A model generated the notes under the pieces. It saw nothing but the letters and a program-made list of their open reading frames with translations, was not told the origin of the DNA and searched no databases. A program made the translations under genes and the position numbers. Source: Alteromonadaceae bacterium (lineage in GTDB: Bacteria; Pseudomonadota; Gammaproteobacteria; Enterobacterales; Alteromonadaceae). From it: 64,000 nt of DNA. Positions within the stretch are counted from its first letter, which is position 1. The number at the start of each line of letters is the position of its first letter. The stretch is taken from the NCBI GenBank assembly GCA_014872785.1, contig WKFJ01000011.1:62001-126000 (forward strand). Reading direction: 5' to 3'. Of this stretch, positions 54,734 through 63,648 are shown piece by piece.

Positions 54734-55498
54734 TTGCTTAATTACACCACTGCCGGTACCGGTAAACCTATCTTTCTTATTCATGGGCTATTTGGCAGTC
54801 TTGAGAACCTTGGCGTAATTGCTCGGCAGTTACAAAAACACTATCAGGTAACCAGTATCGATTTACCAGACCACGGCAAATCGTCTCGTTCAGACGCTTT
54901 TAGCTTTGATAAATACGGGGAAGCAATCAAACAAGTGGTTGAACAGGTCACGGAAAGCAAAGCCGTTCTTCTTGGTCACTCTTTAGGTGGCAAGGTTGCA
55001 ATGCACCTATCGCTTCACTATCCCGATTTAGTTGACAAACTCGTTGTAGCTGACATCGCACCAGTAAGCTATGAACCTAGACATCAAAACGTAATGGCAG
55101 GTTTAAATGCAGTTGATTTAACTAAAATAACCTCGCGCTCGGACGCTGACGCAGCAATGACGAATCATATTGTCGAGCTCGGTGTTAGACAGTTTTTATT
55201 GAAGAGTTTGTACAAAACAGATACCGGATTTGCTTGGCGTTTTAATCTACCGCTTCTACAAAGAGATTATCACCAGCTTTCACAAGGCATTGATAGTAGT
55301 AATGCGTTCTTGGGTGAAACTCTGTTTATCAAAGGTGGCAACTCAAATTACATTACTGCTGATCACCAAGCAAAAATAAAGCAACTGTTTCCAAATGCAC
55401 AAGCAAAAATAATGACAGGTACCGGACACTGGTTACATGCTGAAAAGCCCTTCGTGTTTGCCGGGATAGTTGAACGCTTTTTGGAAAACAGTAAATAA
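54734..55498 (+). CDS. ybfF: alpha/beta hydrolase (YbfF esterase family)
   Basis: This 254-residue alpha/beta hydrolase has the oxyanion segment IFLIHGLFGSLENLG, nucleophile elbow LLGHSLGGKVAMHL, a late Asp region and the catalytic His in GTGHWLHAEKP. It matches the YbfF short-chain acyl esterase family. The start is TTG with AGAAGGA about 9 bases upstream; no in-frame ATG fits. Followed by the DUF2788 gene, fldA and fur, a conserved order in related genomes. Confidence 0.9.
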   Translation: MLNYTTAGTGKPIFLIHGLFGSLENLGVIARQLQKHYQVTSIDLPDHGKSSRSDAFSFDKYGEAIKQVVEQVTESKAVLLGHSLGGKVAMHLSLHYPDLVDKLVVADIAPVSYEPRHQNVMAGLNAVDLTKITSRSDADAAMTNHIVELGVRQFLLKSLYKTDTGFAWRFNLPLLQRDYHQLSQGIDSSNAFLGETLFIKGGNSNYITADHQAKIKQLFPNAQAKIMTGTGHWLHAEKPFVFAGIVERFLENSK

Positions 55499-55648
55499 AT
55501 CAAGACAAGCTTTGGCTAAACATCTTGGATTTATTGATCTAGAACTATTTTTACACAATTTACGTATTGAACTGACTTCATCTAATCGCAAGCTAAAGTC
55601 AAGTGTGCTATAGTGCGCGCCGATCAGACAGTACCGAAATGGAAAGCT

Positions 55649-55856
55649 ATGTTAAGCGAGTATTATGAACAGATTGAGGCAATAGGATTAAACCTTGCCC
55701 TAGTGATACTTTTCATAGTGATGGGCTTTGCCGTACGTGATGTTTTGAAAAAAAAACAATGTTCCTAAAATGGGACAAATTGCTGTCTATACAGTGTTAT
55801 TTTTAGGCACGGTCGGTTTTTTAGCAAAAGGCCTCATCCAGTTATTCTTTAGTTAA
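55649..55856 (+). pseudogene. DUF2788 family small membrane protein, frameshifted
   Basis: A 69-residue membrane protein can be read across a frameshift. The first part, MLSEYYEQIEAIGLNLALV and MGFAVRDVLKK, is in one frame, and VPKMGQIAVYTVLFLGT and LAKGLIQLFFS are in the next. The break is in a run of nine A (from 55748); eight A would restore one frame with two membrane helices. As written, translation ends shortly after the run. DUF2788 proteins normally sit between ybfF and fldA, as here. Either a slippage mutation or a homopolymer sequencing error is possible. Too short and too broken to appear as a single long open frame. Confidence 0.82.
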
Positions 55857-55894
55857 TACTTGGCAACAAGTACAAAAATAGTGAGTTAGTAAAT

Positions 55895-56419
55895 ATGGCA
55901 ATTGTTGGGTTATTTTTTGGTAGTGATACTGGTAACACAGAGCACATCGCCAAAATGATTCAAAAAGAAATTGGAAAAGACCTAATCGATGTTTTTGATA
56001 TCGCCAAAAGCTCAAAGGAAGATATCGACAAATACGATTTTCTTTTGTTTGGTATCCCTACTTGGTATTACGGTGAAGCTCAGTGTGACTGGGACGACTT
56101 TTTCCCTGAACTAGAGGAAATCGACTTTACCGATAAACTTGTAGGCATATTTGGTTGTGGTGACCAAGAAGACTACGCCGAGTACTTCCTCGATGCCATG
56201 GGCATGGTAAGAGATATCGTAGAAGCCAAAGGCGCAATTTTAGTGGGTCACTGGTCAACTGATGGTTATGATTTTGAAGCCTCTAAAGGCATGGTTGACG
56301 ACAAGCACTTCGTTGGTTTAGGCATTGACGAAGACAGACAACCAGAGCTGACAGACGAGCGTGTTAAAGCCTGGTCTAAGCAAATATACGATGAAATGTG
56401 TTTAAGCGAACTGGCTTAA
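55895..56419 (+). CDS. fldA: flavodoxin
   Basis: This 174-residue long-chain flavodoxin has the FMN phosphate loop FGSDTGNTEHIAKMI at the N-terminus, the flavin-stacking segment IPTWYYGEAQCDWDD with Trp and the second loop GCGDQEDYAEYF. It is an acidic electron carrier for reductive enzymes such as IspG/IspH, BioB and pyruvate formate-lyase activation. It is often found next to fur. A bidirectional terminator follows. Confidence 0.95.
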   Translation: MAIVGLFFGSDTGNTEHIAKMIQKEIGKDLIDVFDIAKSSKEDIDKYDFLLFGIPTWYYGEAQCDWDDFFPELEEIDFTDKLVGIFGCGDQEDYAEYFLDAMGMVRDIVEAKGAILVGHWSTDGYDFEASKGMVDDKHFVGLGIDEDRQPELTDERVKAWSKQIYDEMCLSELA

Positions 56420-56433
56420 ACAAGAGTTCACAA

Positions 56434-56463
56434 AAAAAGCGAATCTAAAATGCGCTTTTTTTT
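56434..56463. terminator. bidirectional terminator between fldA and the chemotaxis gene
   Basis: The stem AAAAAGCG/CGCTTTTT, with an 11-base loop, has T-tracts on both strands. It lies between convergent genes and can serve both. Confidence 0.8.
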
Positions 56464-56482
56464 CGCCTATAACTTTATGTGA

Positions 56483-58504
56483 TTAAACTTTAAATTCAGA
56501 TACCGCCTCATTCAAATTATTCATAAGAGACTGTACCTGCTCAGTAGCATCGTTGGCACTGTTGGTGGTGACTGCATTTTTCTCGGCTAAACACACTATG
56601 GTTTGAAGACGCTCTGCGACTGATTGCAACAACTGATCTTGCGCGTTGGTATCATCAACAATTGCCATATTAATTTTCGCGAGCTCTTCAATTATTAGGG
56701 TAATTTCGCCCACATTGTTGTTAACTTCGTTGATAATAGTCACACTTTGATCACTGAGTTTTTTACCTTCCTCAATTGTACTAACGGCTTTTTGTGCGTC
56801 AGACTGCAAGTTGGCAATCATTTTCTCAATTTCTTCCGTTGAGTTCTGTGTGCGGTTTGCCAAGGTACGAACCTCGTCTGCGACCACAGCAAAACCGCGC
56901 CCTTGTTCACCTGCCCTCGCCGCTTCGATCGCTGCGTTCAATGCGAGTAAGTTGGTCTGCTCGGCAATAGTCTTAATAACGTCCAAAATACTTTCGATTT
57001 TCTGACTATTTTCCGCCAGATTAGAAATGACCTGTGAAGACTGTTCAGCTTGATCGGCTTGCTGCAGAATCTGCTTCTCACCTCGACTCACCAACCCTTT
57101 GGCATCTTCTGTCTTCTGGGTAGCCTCATTAAGTTTGGTCATACCGCGATTAATTTGCTCAAGGTTAGTTTGACTCTTCGCACGCACCTCGTCAGTATTA
57201 TCTGCCGTTTTGGAAATCTGGTCTCGCTGCTCATCAACCTGATCCAAAGTCTCGTGGTTGAGTTCAACACTGACTGCAGTCGCGTCTTTAAGCGAACCTT
57301 GCTGTTCCAGGATATGAATAACGAGAGTGTGTAGGTTTTCAGACAAAGCGTTGACCTGTCTTGCCAAGTCACCAAACTCACAGTGACTCGCCGCGTCAGC
57401 TTTGTGAGTCAAATCACCACTACTGATGATTTTCAGGCTTCCCGCGATTCGTTTGATAGGTACAGAAATACCTTTCGCTGTTAAGAAAGCGACAACGGCC
57501 GCAATCACGATACCCAAGACCATAATAAGTAAACCAGTTGCAATATTGTCTTCAACATTGTCTAAAATTTCCGATTGCCCTGCCAACGTCGATTCGTTCA
57601 CTTCGCTAAACAGCGCGGCATAACTGGATATTGCTCTGTTCAAACTCGCCTCGGAAGCCAGAATGTTTTGTTCGGCAAGCGCGGCTATATCTAAAGCAGT
57701 TGACTGCTGTGTGACAAGTCCAGTGCTGCCGAAAATCAGCTCTCTTAAATTTGCAAACTGGGATTGGTAATCGTCAATTAGCCCATCGGTATTAACGGAT
57801 TCGGCAAGGCGCAACACGAAAGTATTACTCTCCTCGATGTTGCTCACGGAAAACTGCATACTCTGTTTAATTTCCGCACTTGCGTCAGCACTTTTTGATG
57901 CAGCAAGTTCTTTTGCACTGTTGAGCAACGCTATTAACTGGGTATCGATATTGTTTCCCGCCCCAGCAAGTGCTTTTAAATCGTTATTGGTCTCAGCACC
58001 TTCTAGGTAAGCTAGATCCAATAGTGGCGCACTGGTGTCATCAACGGCAAAACTAACGGTTTCAATTATCTGTGCAAGACCCGCAACCTGTTCTAAGTAA
58101 CGACCGCGATTTTGATACATATTGTTGACGTTTTCCAAGTAAAGCTCAGTATGCTTTTTGGCTTCATTGAAATTCGCTTTCGCGCTGCCAGTCATAGGCA
58201 TTTTAGACAGCTTCGACAAGTTACTTTGGAATTCGTTATTTAAATTGCCAAAGATAGATTGGTTATTTCTGAGTAAAGATACATTGTTTAGGTAATAGTC
58301 ACTAAGTGATGCCTTACCCATTGTTAGAATTTCTGTTTGCACTTGTAAGACTTGGCTTTGCAGCGGCATCTTCTCTGAGATCACCGATTGCGCCGATTGT
58401 TTGATATCGGATAAGCCCGAGTAAGAAATGATGTTGGTAAGAATCAACATTAAGATAAGTACCACGAAACCAACAATGGTTTTAGCGACTACGGTCAATC
58501 TCAT
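56483..58504 (-). CDS. methyl-accepting chemotaxis protein
   Basis: This 673-residue receptor has TM1 at about residues 8-28, a long helical periplasmic region to about 320 (no recognised ligand domain, four-helix-like), TM2 at about 320-342 ([17 protein letters not shown]) and HAMP at about 343-395. The cytoplasmic signalling domain has the conserved hairpin tip [20 protein letters not shown] and [18 protein letters not shown]. It has no C-terminal CheR pentapeptide (ends AVSEFKV). Ligand unknown. It is convergent with fldA. Confidence 0.93.
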   Translation of the reverse strand: MRLTVVAKTIVGFVVLILMLILTNIISYSGLSDIKQSAQSVISEKMPLQSQVLQVQTEILTMGKASLSDYYLNNVSLLRNNQSIFGNLNNEFQSNLSKLSKMPMTGSAKANFNEAKKHTELYLENVNNMYQNRGRYLEQVAGLAQIIETVSFAVDDTSAPLLDLAYLEGAETNNDLKALAGAGNNIDTQLIALLNSAKELAASKSADASAEIKQSMQFSVSNIEESNTFVLRLAESVNTDGLIDDYQSQFANLRELIFGSTGLVTQQSTALDIAALAEQNILASEASLNRAISSYAALFSEVNESTLAGQSEILDNVEDNIATGLLIMVLGIVIAAVVAFLTAKGISVPIKRIAGSLKIISSGDLTHKADAASHCEFGDLARQVNALSENLHTLVIHILEQQGSLKDATAVSVELNHETLDQVDEQRDQISKTADNTDEVRAKSQTNLEQINRGMTKLNEATQKTEDAKGLVSRGEKQILQQADQAEQSSQVISNLAENSQKIESILDVIKTIAEQTNLLALNAAIEAARAGEQGRGFAVVADEVRTLANRTQNSTEEIEKMIANLQSDAQKAVSTIEEGKKLSDQSVTIINEVNNNVGEITLIIEELAKINMAIVDDTNAQDQLLQSVAERLQTIVCLAEKNAVTTNSANDATEQVQSLMNNLNEAVSEFKV

Positions 58505-58739
58505 TTCCTAAGCACCTATTTTGCGTAGAGTCATATTTTTATTCTTGTTAATAATAGACCAGATATAAACTTTGCACTGTTACTGCACATATTTGTTACA
58601 CACTGGTACTACCACTTAACATTATCGTAACATCCCCACGAGAACTTTAATAGTGTCAATTAGTTATGCAAAGCTTTTAATCCTCATCAGTTCTCCTATA
58701 ATAACGTCACAAAATGATGAACCAGCAAAAGCGACCCGA

Positions 58740-59168
58740 ATGGATCAAAATCAAGAACTGAAAAAAGCCGGCCTTAAAGTCACTTTACCGCGACTAAAAA
58801 TTCTAGAAATACTCAAAGCGCCGGAAAACCAACACATAAGCGCAGAAGACGTTTATAAAATCTTGTTAGAGCAAGGTGAAGATATTGGTTTAGCCACCGT
58901 TTATCGCGTTCTCAACCAATTTGATGACGCTGGTCTTTTAAATCGTCACCATTTTGAAGGTGGTAAATCTGTTTTTGAAATCAGCGACAAGAAACACCAC
59001 GATCATCTTGTCTGCTTAGATTGCGGCAAGGTTATCGAATTTGAAGATGACTTAATCGAGCAGCGCCAACAAGAAATAGCCCAAACTAATGGCATCGACT
59101 TGACCAATCACAGTTTGTATTTGTACGGACGTTGTACTAAGAACCCCTGCGAACACAGAGACGACTAA
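58740..59168 (+). CDS. fur: ferric uptake regulator
   Basis: This 142-residue Fur protein begins MDQNQELKKAGLKVTLPRLKILEIL, the family N-terminus; the longer upstream frame is not supported. The winged helix (LATVYRVLNQFDDAGLLNRHHFEGGKSVFEI) is followed by the metal-binding KKHHDHLVCLDCGKVIEFED. It represses iron uptake genes when Fe(II) is available. A TATAAT box at 58697-58702 fits a promoter 37 bp upstream. The gene converges with alr with 1 bp between stops. Confidence 0.95.
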   Translation: MDQNQELKKAGLKVTLPRLKILEILKAPENQHISAEDVYKILLEQGEDIGLATVYRVLNQFDDAGLLNRHHFEGGKSVFEISDKKHHDHLVCLDCGKVIEFEDDLIEQRQQEIAQTNGIDLTNHSLYLYGRCTKNPCEHRDD

Positions 59169-59169
59169 C

Positions 59170-60270
59170 CTACTTACCCAAATAGGTTTTGGGTACGCGC
59201 AGCGGCATTCTTGTCACTAGCTCGTACCCAATAGTATCAGCATAGCTTGCCACTTCGTTAACATCTAATCCAGAGCCCCACAGCACAACTTTATCCCCAA
59301 TATTAACCGAGCCAATTTCGGTTACGTCGACGCTTAACATATCCATAGAAACACGCCCCGCTAGCTTACAACGTTTGCCATTGACCAATACAGGCGTTCC
59401 ATTTTTGGCATTACGTGGATAACCATCGCCGTAGCCTATTGCCACGGTTGCTACTTTACTATCGCGCTCGGCCTGCCAGGTATTGCCATAGCCAACACAG
59501 TCGCCTGCAGGTACAGTACGCACGGCGATCACTTCCGATTGCAAACACATGACTGGCTTCAAATCCTTCGCAATTTTATGCTCCTGTGCAAAAGGCGACA
59601 CCCCGTAAATCATGATCCCAGGTCGTATCCAATCGCACTGAATATCTTGCCAACCAAGGACCGCACCAGAATTGCAAATACTGGTTTGCAAGCCGTTTGC
59701 TCGCTCCCCTAATTGCGCGATTGCTTGTACAAAGCTACTTATTTGTTGGGTCGTAAAAGGCTGTGCAATAAGATCAGAACTTGCTAAGTGGGTCATTAAA
59801 ATAAGGTCATTTTTACTATTCGCACTTGCCTGTAATCTTTCGAAAGCGGCAGTAATGTCGTCGCCCTGCAATCCCAATCGATGCATACCGGTATCAATTT
59901 TCAACCAACAAGATATGGGTTGTTCAAGTGCCTGCTGCTCTAGCGCTTCAACCTGCTCTAAATTGTGAAAGACAACGGCGAAGTCATTGTTACTGGCGAC
60001 GACCAATTCACTTCCTGAAAAGCAGCCTTCCAACAATAATACGGTCTTTTCAATGCCCGCATTTCGAAGGTGCAGCGCTTCTTCAATACTGGACACCGCC
60101 AACATATCAACACTGGGGTCTATAGCGTTTGCGACTTCAATGGCACCGTGACCATAGGCATTAGCTTTTAGCACCGCGATGATACGACTATTGGGGGACT
60201 GTTTGCGTGCGATTGCAATGTTGTGTGTTAATGCATCAAGGTCAATCAGCATTTTAGCAGGTCGAGACAT
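59170..60270 (-). CDS. alr: alanine racemase
   Basis: This 366-residue fold-type III pyridoxal-phosphate enzyme has the cofactor Lys in AVLKANAYGHGAIEVA, the catalytic Tyr in AIGYGDGYPRNAKNG (C-terminal domain), and LAGRVSMDMLSVDVT. It interconverts L- and D-alanine for peptidoglycan synthesis. It follows the D-amino-acid aminotransferase gene by 7 bp, so the two are probably cotranscribed and both act on D-alanine. Confidence 0.95.
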   Translation of the reverse strand: MSRPAKMLIDLDALTHNIAIARKQSPNSRIIAVLKANAYGHGAIEVANAIDPSVDMLAVSSIEEALHLRNAGIEKTVLLLEGCFSGSELVVASNNDFAVVFHNLEQVEALEQQALEQPISCWLKIDTGMHRLGLQGDDITAAFERLQASANSKNDLILMTHLASSDLIAQPFTTQQISSFVQAIAQLGERANGLQTSICNSGAVLGWQDIQCDWIRPGIMIYGVSPFAQEHKIAKDLKPVMCLQSEVIAVRTVPAGDCVGYGNTWQAERDSKVATVAIGYGDGYPRNAKNGTPVLVNGKRCKLAGRVSMDMLSVDVTEIGSVNIGDKVVLWGSGLDVNEVASYADTIGYELVTRMPLRVPKTYLGK

Positions 60271-60277
60271 TATTGTT

Positions 60278-61132
60278 TTACCTGTAATCCACTAAATGAT
60301 TGACGTATAAGTCTGAAAGCTGCTTTGCCATTGCGCCTACTTCACCGTTACCAATGTTGTGCTCATCAATGCTAACTATTGGTGCGAGCCCTTTTGAGGA
60401 ACTGGAGATCCATACCTCATCGGCCGCTAAAAGTTCATCGACGGTGACCGGATGCTCTGTTACTTCCAGAGTAGAATGTTGTTTGGCCACATCCAATAAA
60501 ATATGACGCGTAATACCAGGTAAAACTTGAGAATCGAGCGGATGGGTAAACAACTTATTGCCCTTAAGCACAAACACATTGCTAGTGCTGCCTTCGGTGA
60601 CAATATTATCGTCGTTGTAAAGTATTGATTCGTGTGTACCCTGATCTTTAGCGTGTTGATAATGCAGCACGTTGCCCAGTAATGATGTCGACTTGATATG
60701 GCAATTGCGCCACCTTGTATCCCGTTGCAAACTCGCTTTTAACGGCTGTATCGCTTCTGATGCATTAGACTCGTTAATAGACTGAACCATAATCAACGAT
60801 GTTGCTTTACACACATCAGGAAAGGCGTGATTGCGCTTTTCAGAGGTACCGCGAGTAACGTGCAGATACACACTGCCAGAGACAAGACGATTGCGGCCAA
60901 TGACCTGATTTAATGCATCAATAAGTTGTTCTTGCGAATAATCTAGAGTAATGCTCAGCGCAGACAAACCTGTTTTTAAGCGTGCTAAATGCAGTTGAGG
61001 GGCTACTAATTCACTTTGTAAAACGGGAATTACTTCGTATATTCCCTCACCGAATAAAAATCCGCGGTCAAGTGGCGAAATGGTTACCTCTGAAAGTGGT
61101 TTATATTCGCCATTAAAAAAAGCAATTGTCAT
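60278..61132 (-). CDS. dat: D-amino-acid aminotransferase (class IV)
   Basis: This 284-residue class IV aminotransferase has FFNGEYKPLSEVTISPLDRGFLFGEGIYEVIPV, the substrate segment YLHVTRGTSEKRNHAFP, the cofactor Lys in CHIKSTSLLGNVLHYQHAKD and the ALITDGxxVTEGSTSN-like loop NIVTEGSTSNVFVLKG. This resembles D-alanine aminotransferase more than branched-chain enzymes. It would interconvert D-alanine and D-glutamate with their keto acids. The neighbouring alr supports D-amino-acid metabolism. Confidence 0.88.
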   Translation of the reverse strand: MTIAFFNGEYKPLSEVTISPLDRGFLFGEGIYEVIPVLQSELVAPQLHLARLKTGLSALSITLDYSQEQLIDALNQVIGRNRLVSGSVYLHVTRGTSEKRNHAFPDVCKATSLIMVQSINESNASEAIQPLKASLQRDTRWRNCHIKSTSLLGNVLHYQHAKDQGTHESILYNDDNIVTEGSTSNVFVLKGNKLFTHPLDSQVLPGITRHILLDVAKQHSTLEVTEHPVTVDELLAADEVWISSSSKGLAPIVSIDEHNIGNGEVGAMAKQLSDLYVNHLVDYR

Positions 61133-61221
61133 TAATCGCTTTACTCCAAAATCCTAATAAAAAAGAACAGACAAATAGCTTCGTCGCTTTTTACGCATGT
61201 AACTTCTACGTTAAATCACAT

Positions 61222-62190
61222 TTAACAGGAGGATAACTTGGTGTGTTGCAGTTGCTGTTGTAGATGTCGATATCTTAATTGCGCTGAACTGAGTCGTGTT
61301 AACCTGAAAGAGACATACGTACCAGGTCGACATTGTGCCAGATTCCAACAATCAGGCAAAGCCACAGAACCAAATTTTGGATAGCCCCCTACCGTTTGTC
61401 TGTCCGTATGCAAAACTATGGGGACACCCGAGGGAGTAATTTGAATTGTCCCCATCGAAGTAGCTTCAGAAGGCTTAGCAAACAAGCTTTCGGGTAAGGA
61501 CGATAGCTCAGACATTTGATTGCAAGTTAGTCGCACGCCCATCTTGTTACTACTTGGGTCAATGCTAAAAGCCGTAGACAAAAATGCCTTGCGAAATTTT
61601 TTAGAAAATTCAAAATAGTGGGCATTTGGTACGAGTGATAATTCCACCTTATCCTCTAAAAAGTTCGGTTGCCAAGCCTTGTCTAACTTAACTGCTGCGC
61701 TGTGTTTAGAAGGTAATATCGGTAGTACATCTCCTTTTTTCAGCGCCTGTCCTTGACCATTTAGACCGCCTAACTTTTCCCTAGTGCTGGTTGCGACACT
61801 GCCAAGTGTACTGTGCACCTGAAAACCACCACGCACAGACAAATAATTCCAAATACCTCGCTGTGGCCTCCCCACCTTCACAATGTCACCTGCTTTGATA
61901 GCATGCGTTTGCCACATTGGCACAGGCACATTATTTATAAGTAGCTGATTGTCAGCGCCGGTTAATGCAATCGAAGTGGCGCAATGACTGGTAAAGGTAA
62001 AACCACCAAAGCCAATTTCGACTTGTGGTGACTTTAGATGATTATTGTGCAGTCTACTGCCCCAATAAAAAGACAAATAATCCGCAGGCCCTGAGTTTGC
62101 TACACCTAAAGACTGAAAGCCTACCCGTCCAATGTCTTGCAGGCCAGTCAAAGCAGACGATTGCAGCACACTAAAACCACTAACGGCCAT
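61222..62190 (-). CDS. pxpC: 5-oxoprolinase subunit C (biotin-dependent-carboxyltransferase-like)
   Basis: This protein of about 322 residues belongs to the KipA/PxpC family: FSVLQSSALTGLQDIGRVGFQSLGVANSGPADY at the N-terminus, then the IEIGFGGF-type segment and RGGFQVHSTLGSVATSTREKLGGLNG, with SSNKMGVRL and GIVQITPSGVPIVL-like MGTIQITPSGVPIVLHTDRQT later. With PxpA and PxpB it forms the ATP-dependent 5-oxoprolinase that opens 5-oxoproline to glutamate. The start ATG at 62190 gives MAVSGFSVLQ and overlaps the pxpB end by 11 bp; the upstream frame continues but is inside pxpB. Confidence 0.9.
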   Translation of the reverse strand: MAVSGFSVLQSSALTGLQDIGRVGFQSLGVANSGPADYLSFYWGSRLHNNHLKSPQVEIGFGGFTFTSHCATSIALTGADNQLLINNVPVPMWQTHAIKAGDIVKVGRPQRGIWNYLSVRGGFQVHSTLGSVATSTREKLGGLNGQGQALKKGDVLPILPSKHSAAVKLDKAWQPNFLEDKVELSLVPNAHYFEFSKKFRKAFLSTAFSIDPSSNKMGVRLTCNQMSELSSLPESLFAKPSEATSMGTIQITPSGVPIVLHTDRQTVGGYPKFGSVALPDCWNLAQCRPGTYVSFRLTRLSSAQLRYRHLQQQLQHTKLSSC

Positions 62191-62884
62191 TATCAGCACC
62201 CGATCTTTCTCTATTTTTATCGCAAGGCACAAACCGCACCTTTTGTCCCACTTTTAATGGCGATGGTGGCGACTTCGTGGAATCAAACAGGTTAATAGGA
62301 CAATGGCCAATAAGCCACCAACCACCTGGTGAACTTTGTGGATACACGGCAGTGTATTGATTAGCAATAGCTATGGCGCCAGCTGGCACTTCTGTTCTAG
62401 GTATGTTTTTGCGCATCACCTCGAGGCGCTTGTCCAACCCCTTCATGTAAGCAAAACCAGGTGCGAAACCTATCGTCGTAACCTGATATATTTGATTGGA
62501 ATGCAGCTTGATGATTTCGGGAATAGACAAGTTACACCAAAAAGAAAGCTCTTCTAAATCTAACCCCGCACAGAGCGAATAATCTGCTGGAAGTTCCACT
62601 ATCTCGTCATTGTTAGACACGCAGTGCCCATCCTCTACACTAGAGACAACTTTCTTTAAATAGGCCTTTACCTCTTGATACCTGACCTGAACACAATCGT
62701 ATTGAATTGTCATACTGTATTCGCAAACAACTACATCGAATAGCCACGATAGCTTGGCTTGTTCAAGATTTTGCAGCACAGCATTAAAAAAGAATTGGCG
62801 CTGCTCGAAGCTAGGTTCTGAGGTGTTAATTTGAACGGCATCAAGGCCGCAAGCGCTAATCCTAAGCATAATGTCTGACATCAT
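62180..62884 (-). CDS. pxpB: 5-oxoprolinase subunit B (KipI/allophanate hydrolase subunit 1 family)
   Basis: This 234-residue protein has the family core EFSWCNLSIPEIIKLHSNQIY-like region (DLEELSFWCNLSIPEII) and the strongly conserved TTIGFAPGFAYMKGLDKRLEVMRKNIPRTEVPAGAIAIANQYTAVYPQSSPGGWWLIG. It pairs with PxpC in 5-oxoprolinase. It overlaps pxpA by 4 bp (ATGA) and pxpC by 11 bp. Confidence 0.92.
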   Translation of the reverse strand: MMSDIMLRISACGLDAVQINTSEPSFEQRQFFFNAVLQNLEQAKLSWLFDVVVCEYSMTIQYDCVQVRYQEVKAYLKKVVSSVEDGHCVSNNDEIVELPADYSLCAGLDLEELSFWCNLSIPEIIKLHSNQIYQVTTIGFAPGFAYMKGLDKRLEVMRKNIPRTEVPAGAIAIANQYTAVYPQSSPGGWWLIGHCPINLFDSTKSPPSPLKVGQKVRFVPCDKNRERSGADNGR

Positions 62885-63648
62885 TTAGCTGAGTTATGCA
62901 GTGCTTGTGCAATCGCAACCGCGTTTGCTCCATCGCCGTGAATGCACATGGTGTCAGCAGCAACAGCAAGCTTTTCACCAGACTCGGTTACGACCTCATT
63001 GGCAACTAATATACCTTTACCCTGCTCTATTGCCGCGTCTTTTGCCAACACAGCATTAGGTTGATTTCTAGGAGTCAACAATCCACTGTCCATATAGAGT
63101 CGGTCACAAAATGCTTCCCATATGAGACTGATGTTGTACTTTGAGGCTAAAGATAGAATCTCGTCTCTTTTGGGAATTGCTTGCAACATTAAAGGAAGCG
63201 GTTTGTGATAACTGGCGACAGCCTTAACAATAACCTCGAGAATCGCGCTATTTGACATCATATCGTTATACATCGCGCCATGTGGTTTTATGTAAGAAAG
63301 TTGCGCCCCGTGAGTTTTGCAAATGCCCTCTAGCGCACCTAACTGATACCAAATGCAATGGGTTAATTCTTCATCTGACATTTTCATCGAGCGGCGCCCG
63401 AACCCTTCGATATCCGGATAGCCAGTATGAGCACCAATGACAACATCGTGTTTCATGGCCTGCATCACCGTCTTACTCATCACGTTGGCATCACCCGCAT
63501 GATACCCGCAGGCGATATTGGCGGCGTGAATAAGAGGCATTATCTGTTCGTCATTGCCCATTTGCCATGAACCAAAAGACTCGCCCATATCACAGTTTAA
63601 AAATGGCTTTGTAGTACAGAGCAAGTTATTCAGCATTTGACCACTCAT
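62881..63648 (-). CDS. pxpA: 5-oxoprolinase subunit A (LamB/YcsF family)
   Basis: This 255-residue LamB/YcsF protein has LNCDMGESFGSWQMGND, INPLIHAANIACGYHAGDANVM-like PLIHAANIACGYHAGD, GAHTGYPDIEGFGRRSM, and a late DTMCIHGDGANAV. It is the first gene of pxpA-pxpB-pxpC, which hydrolyses 5-oxoproline formed from glutamine or glutathione turnover. The start (63648, or Met at 63636) lies inside the end of the upstream hydrolase gene. Confidence 0.93.
   Translation of the reverse strand: MSGQMLNNLLCTTKPFLNCDMGESFGSWQMGNDEQIMPLIHAANIACGYHAGDANVMSKTVMQAMKHDVVIGAHTGYPDIEGFGRRSMKMSDEELTHCIWYQLGALEGICKTHGAQLSYIKPHGAMYNDMMSNSAILEVIVKAVASYHKPLPLMLQAIPKRDEILSLASKYNISLIWEAFCDRLYMDSGLLTPRNQPNAVLAKDAAIEQGKGILVANEVVTESGEKLAVAADTMCIHGDGANAVAIAQALHNSAK

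Noticed and set aside
58653-58739. Longer Fur start at 58653
   Set aside because: The extra 29 residues precede the normal Fur N-terminus and overlap the likely promoter TATAAT; the ATG at 58740 fits the family.
62191-62232. Longer pxpC start at 62232
   Set aside because: The extension lies within the pxpB coding end and precedes the conserved PxpC N-terminus.
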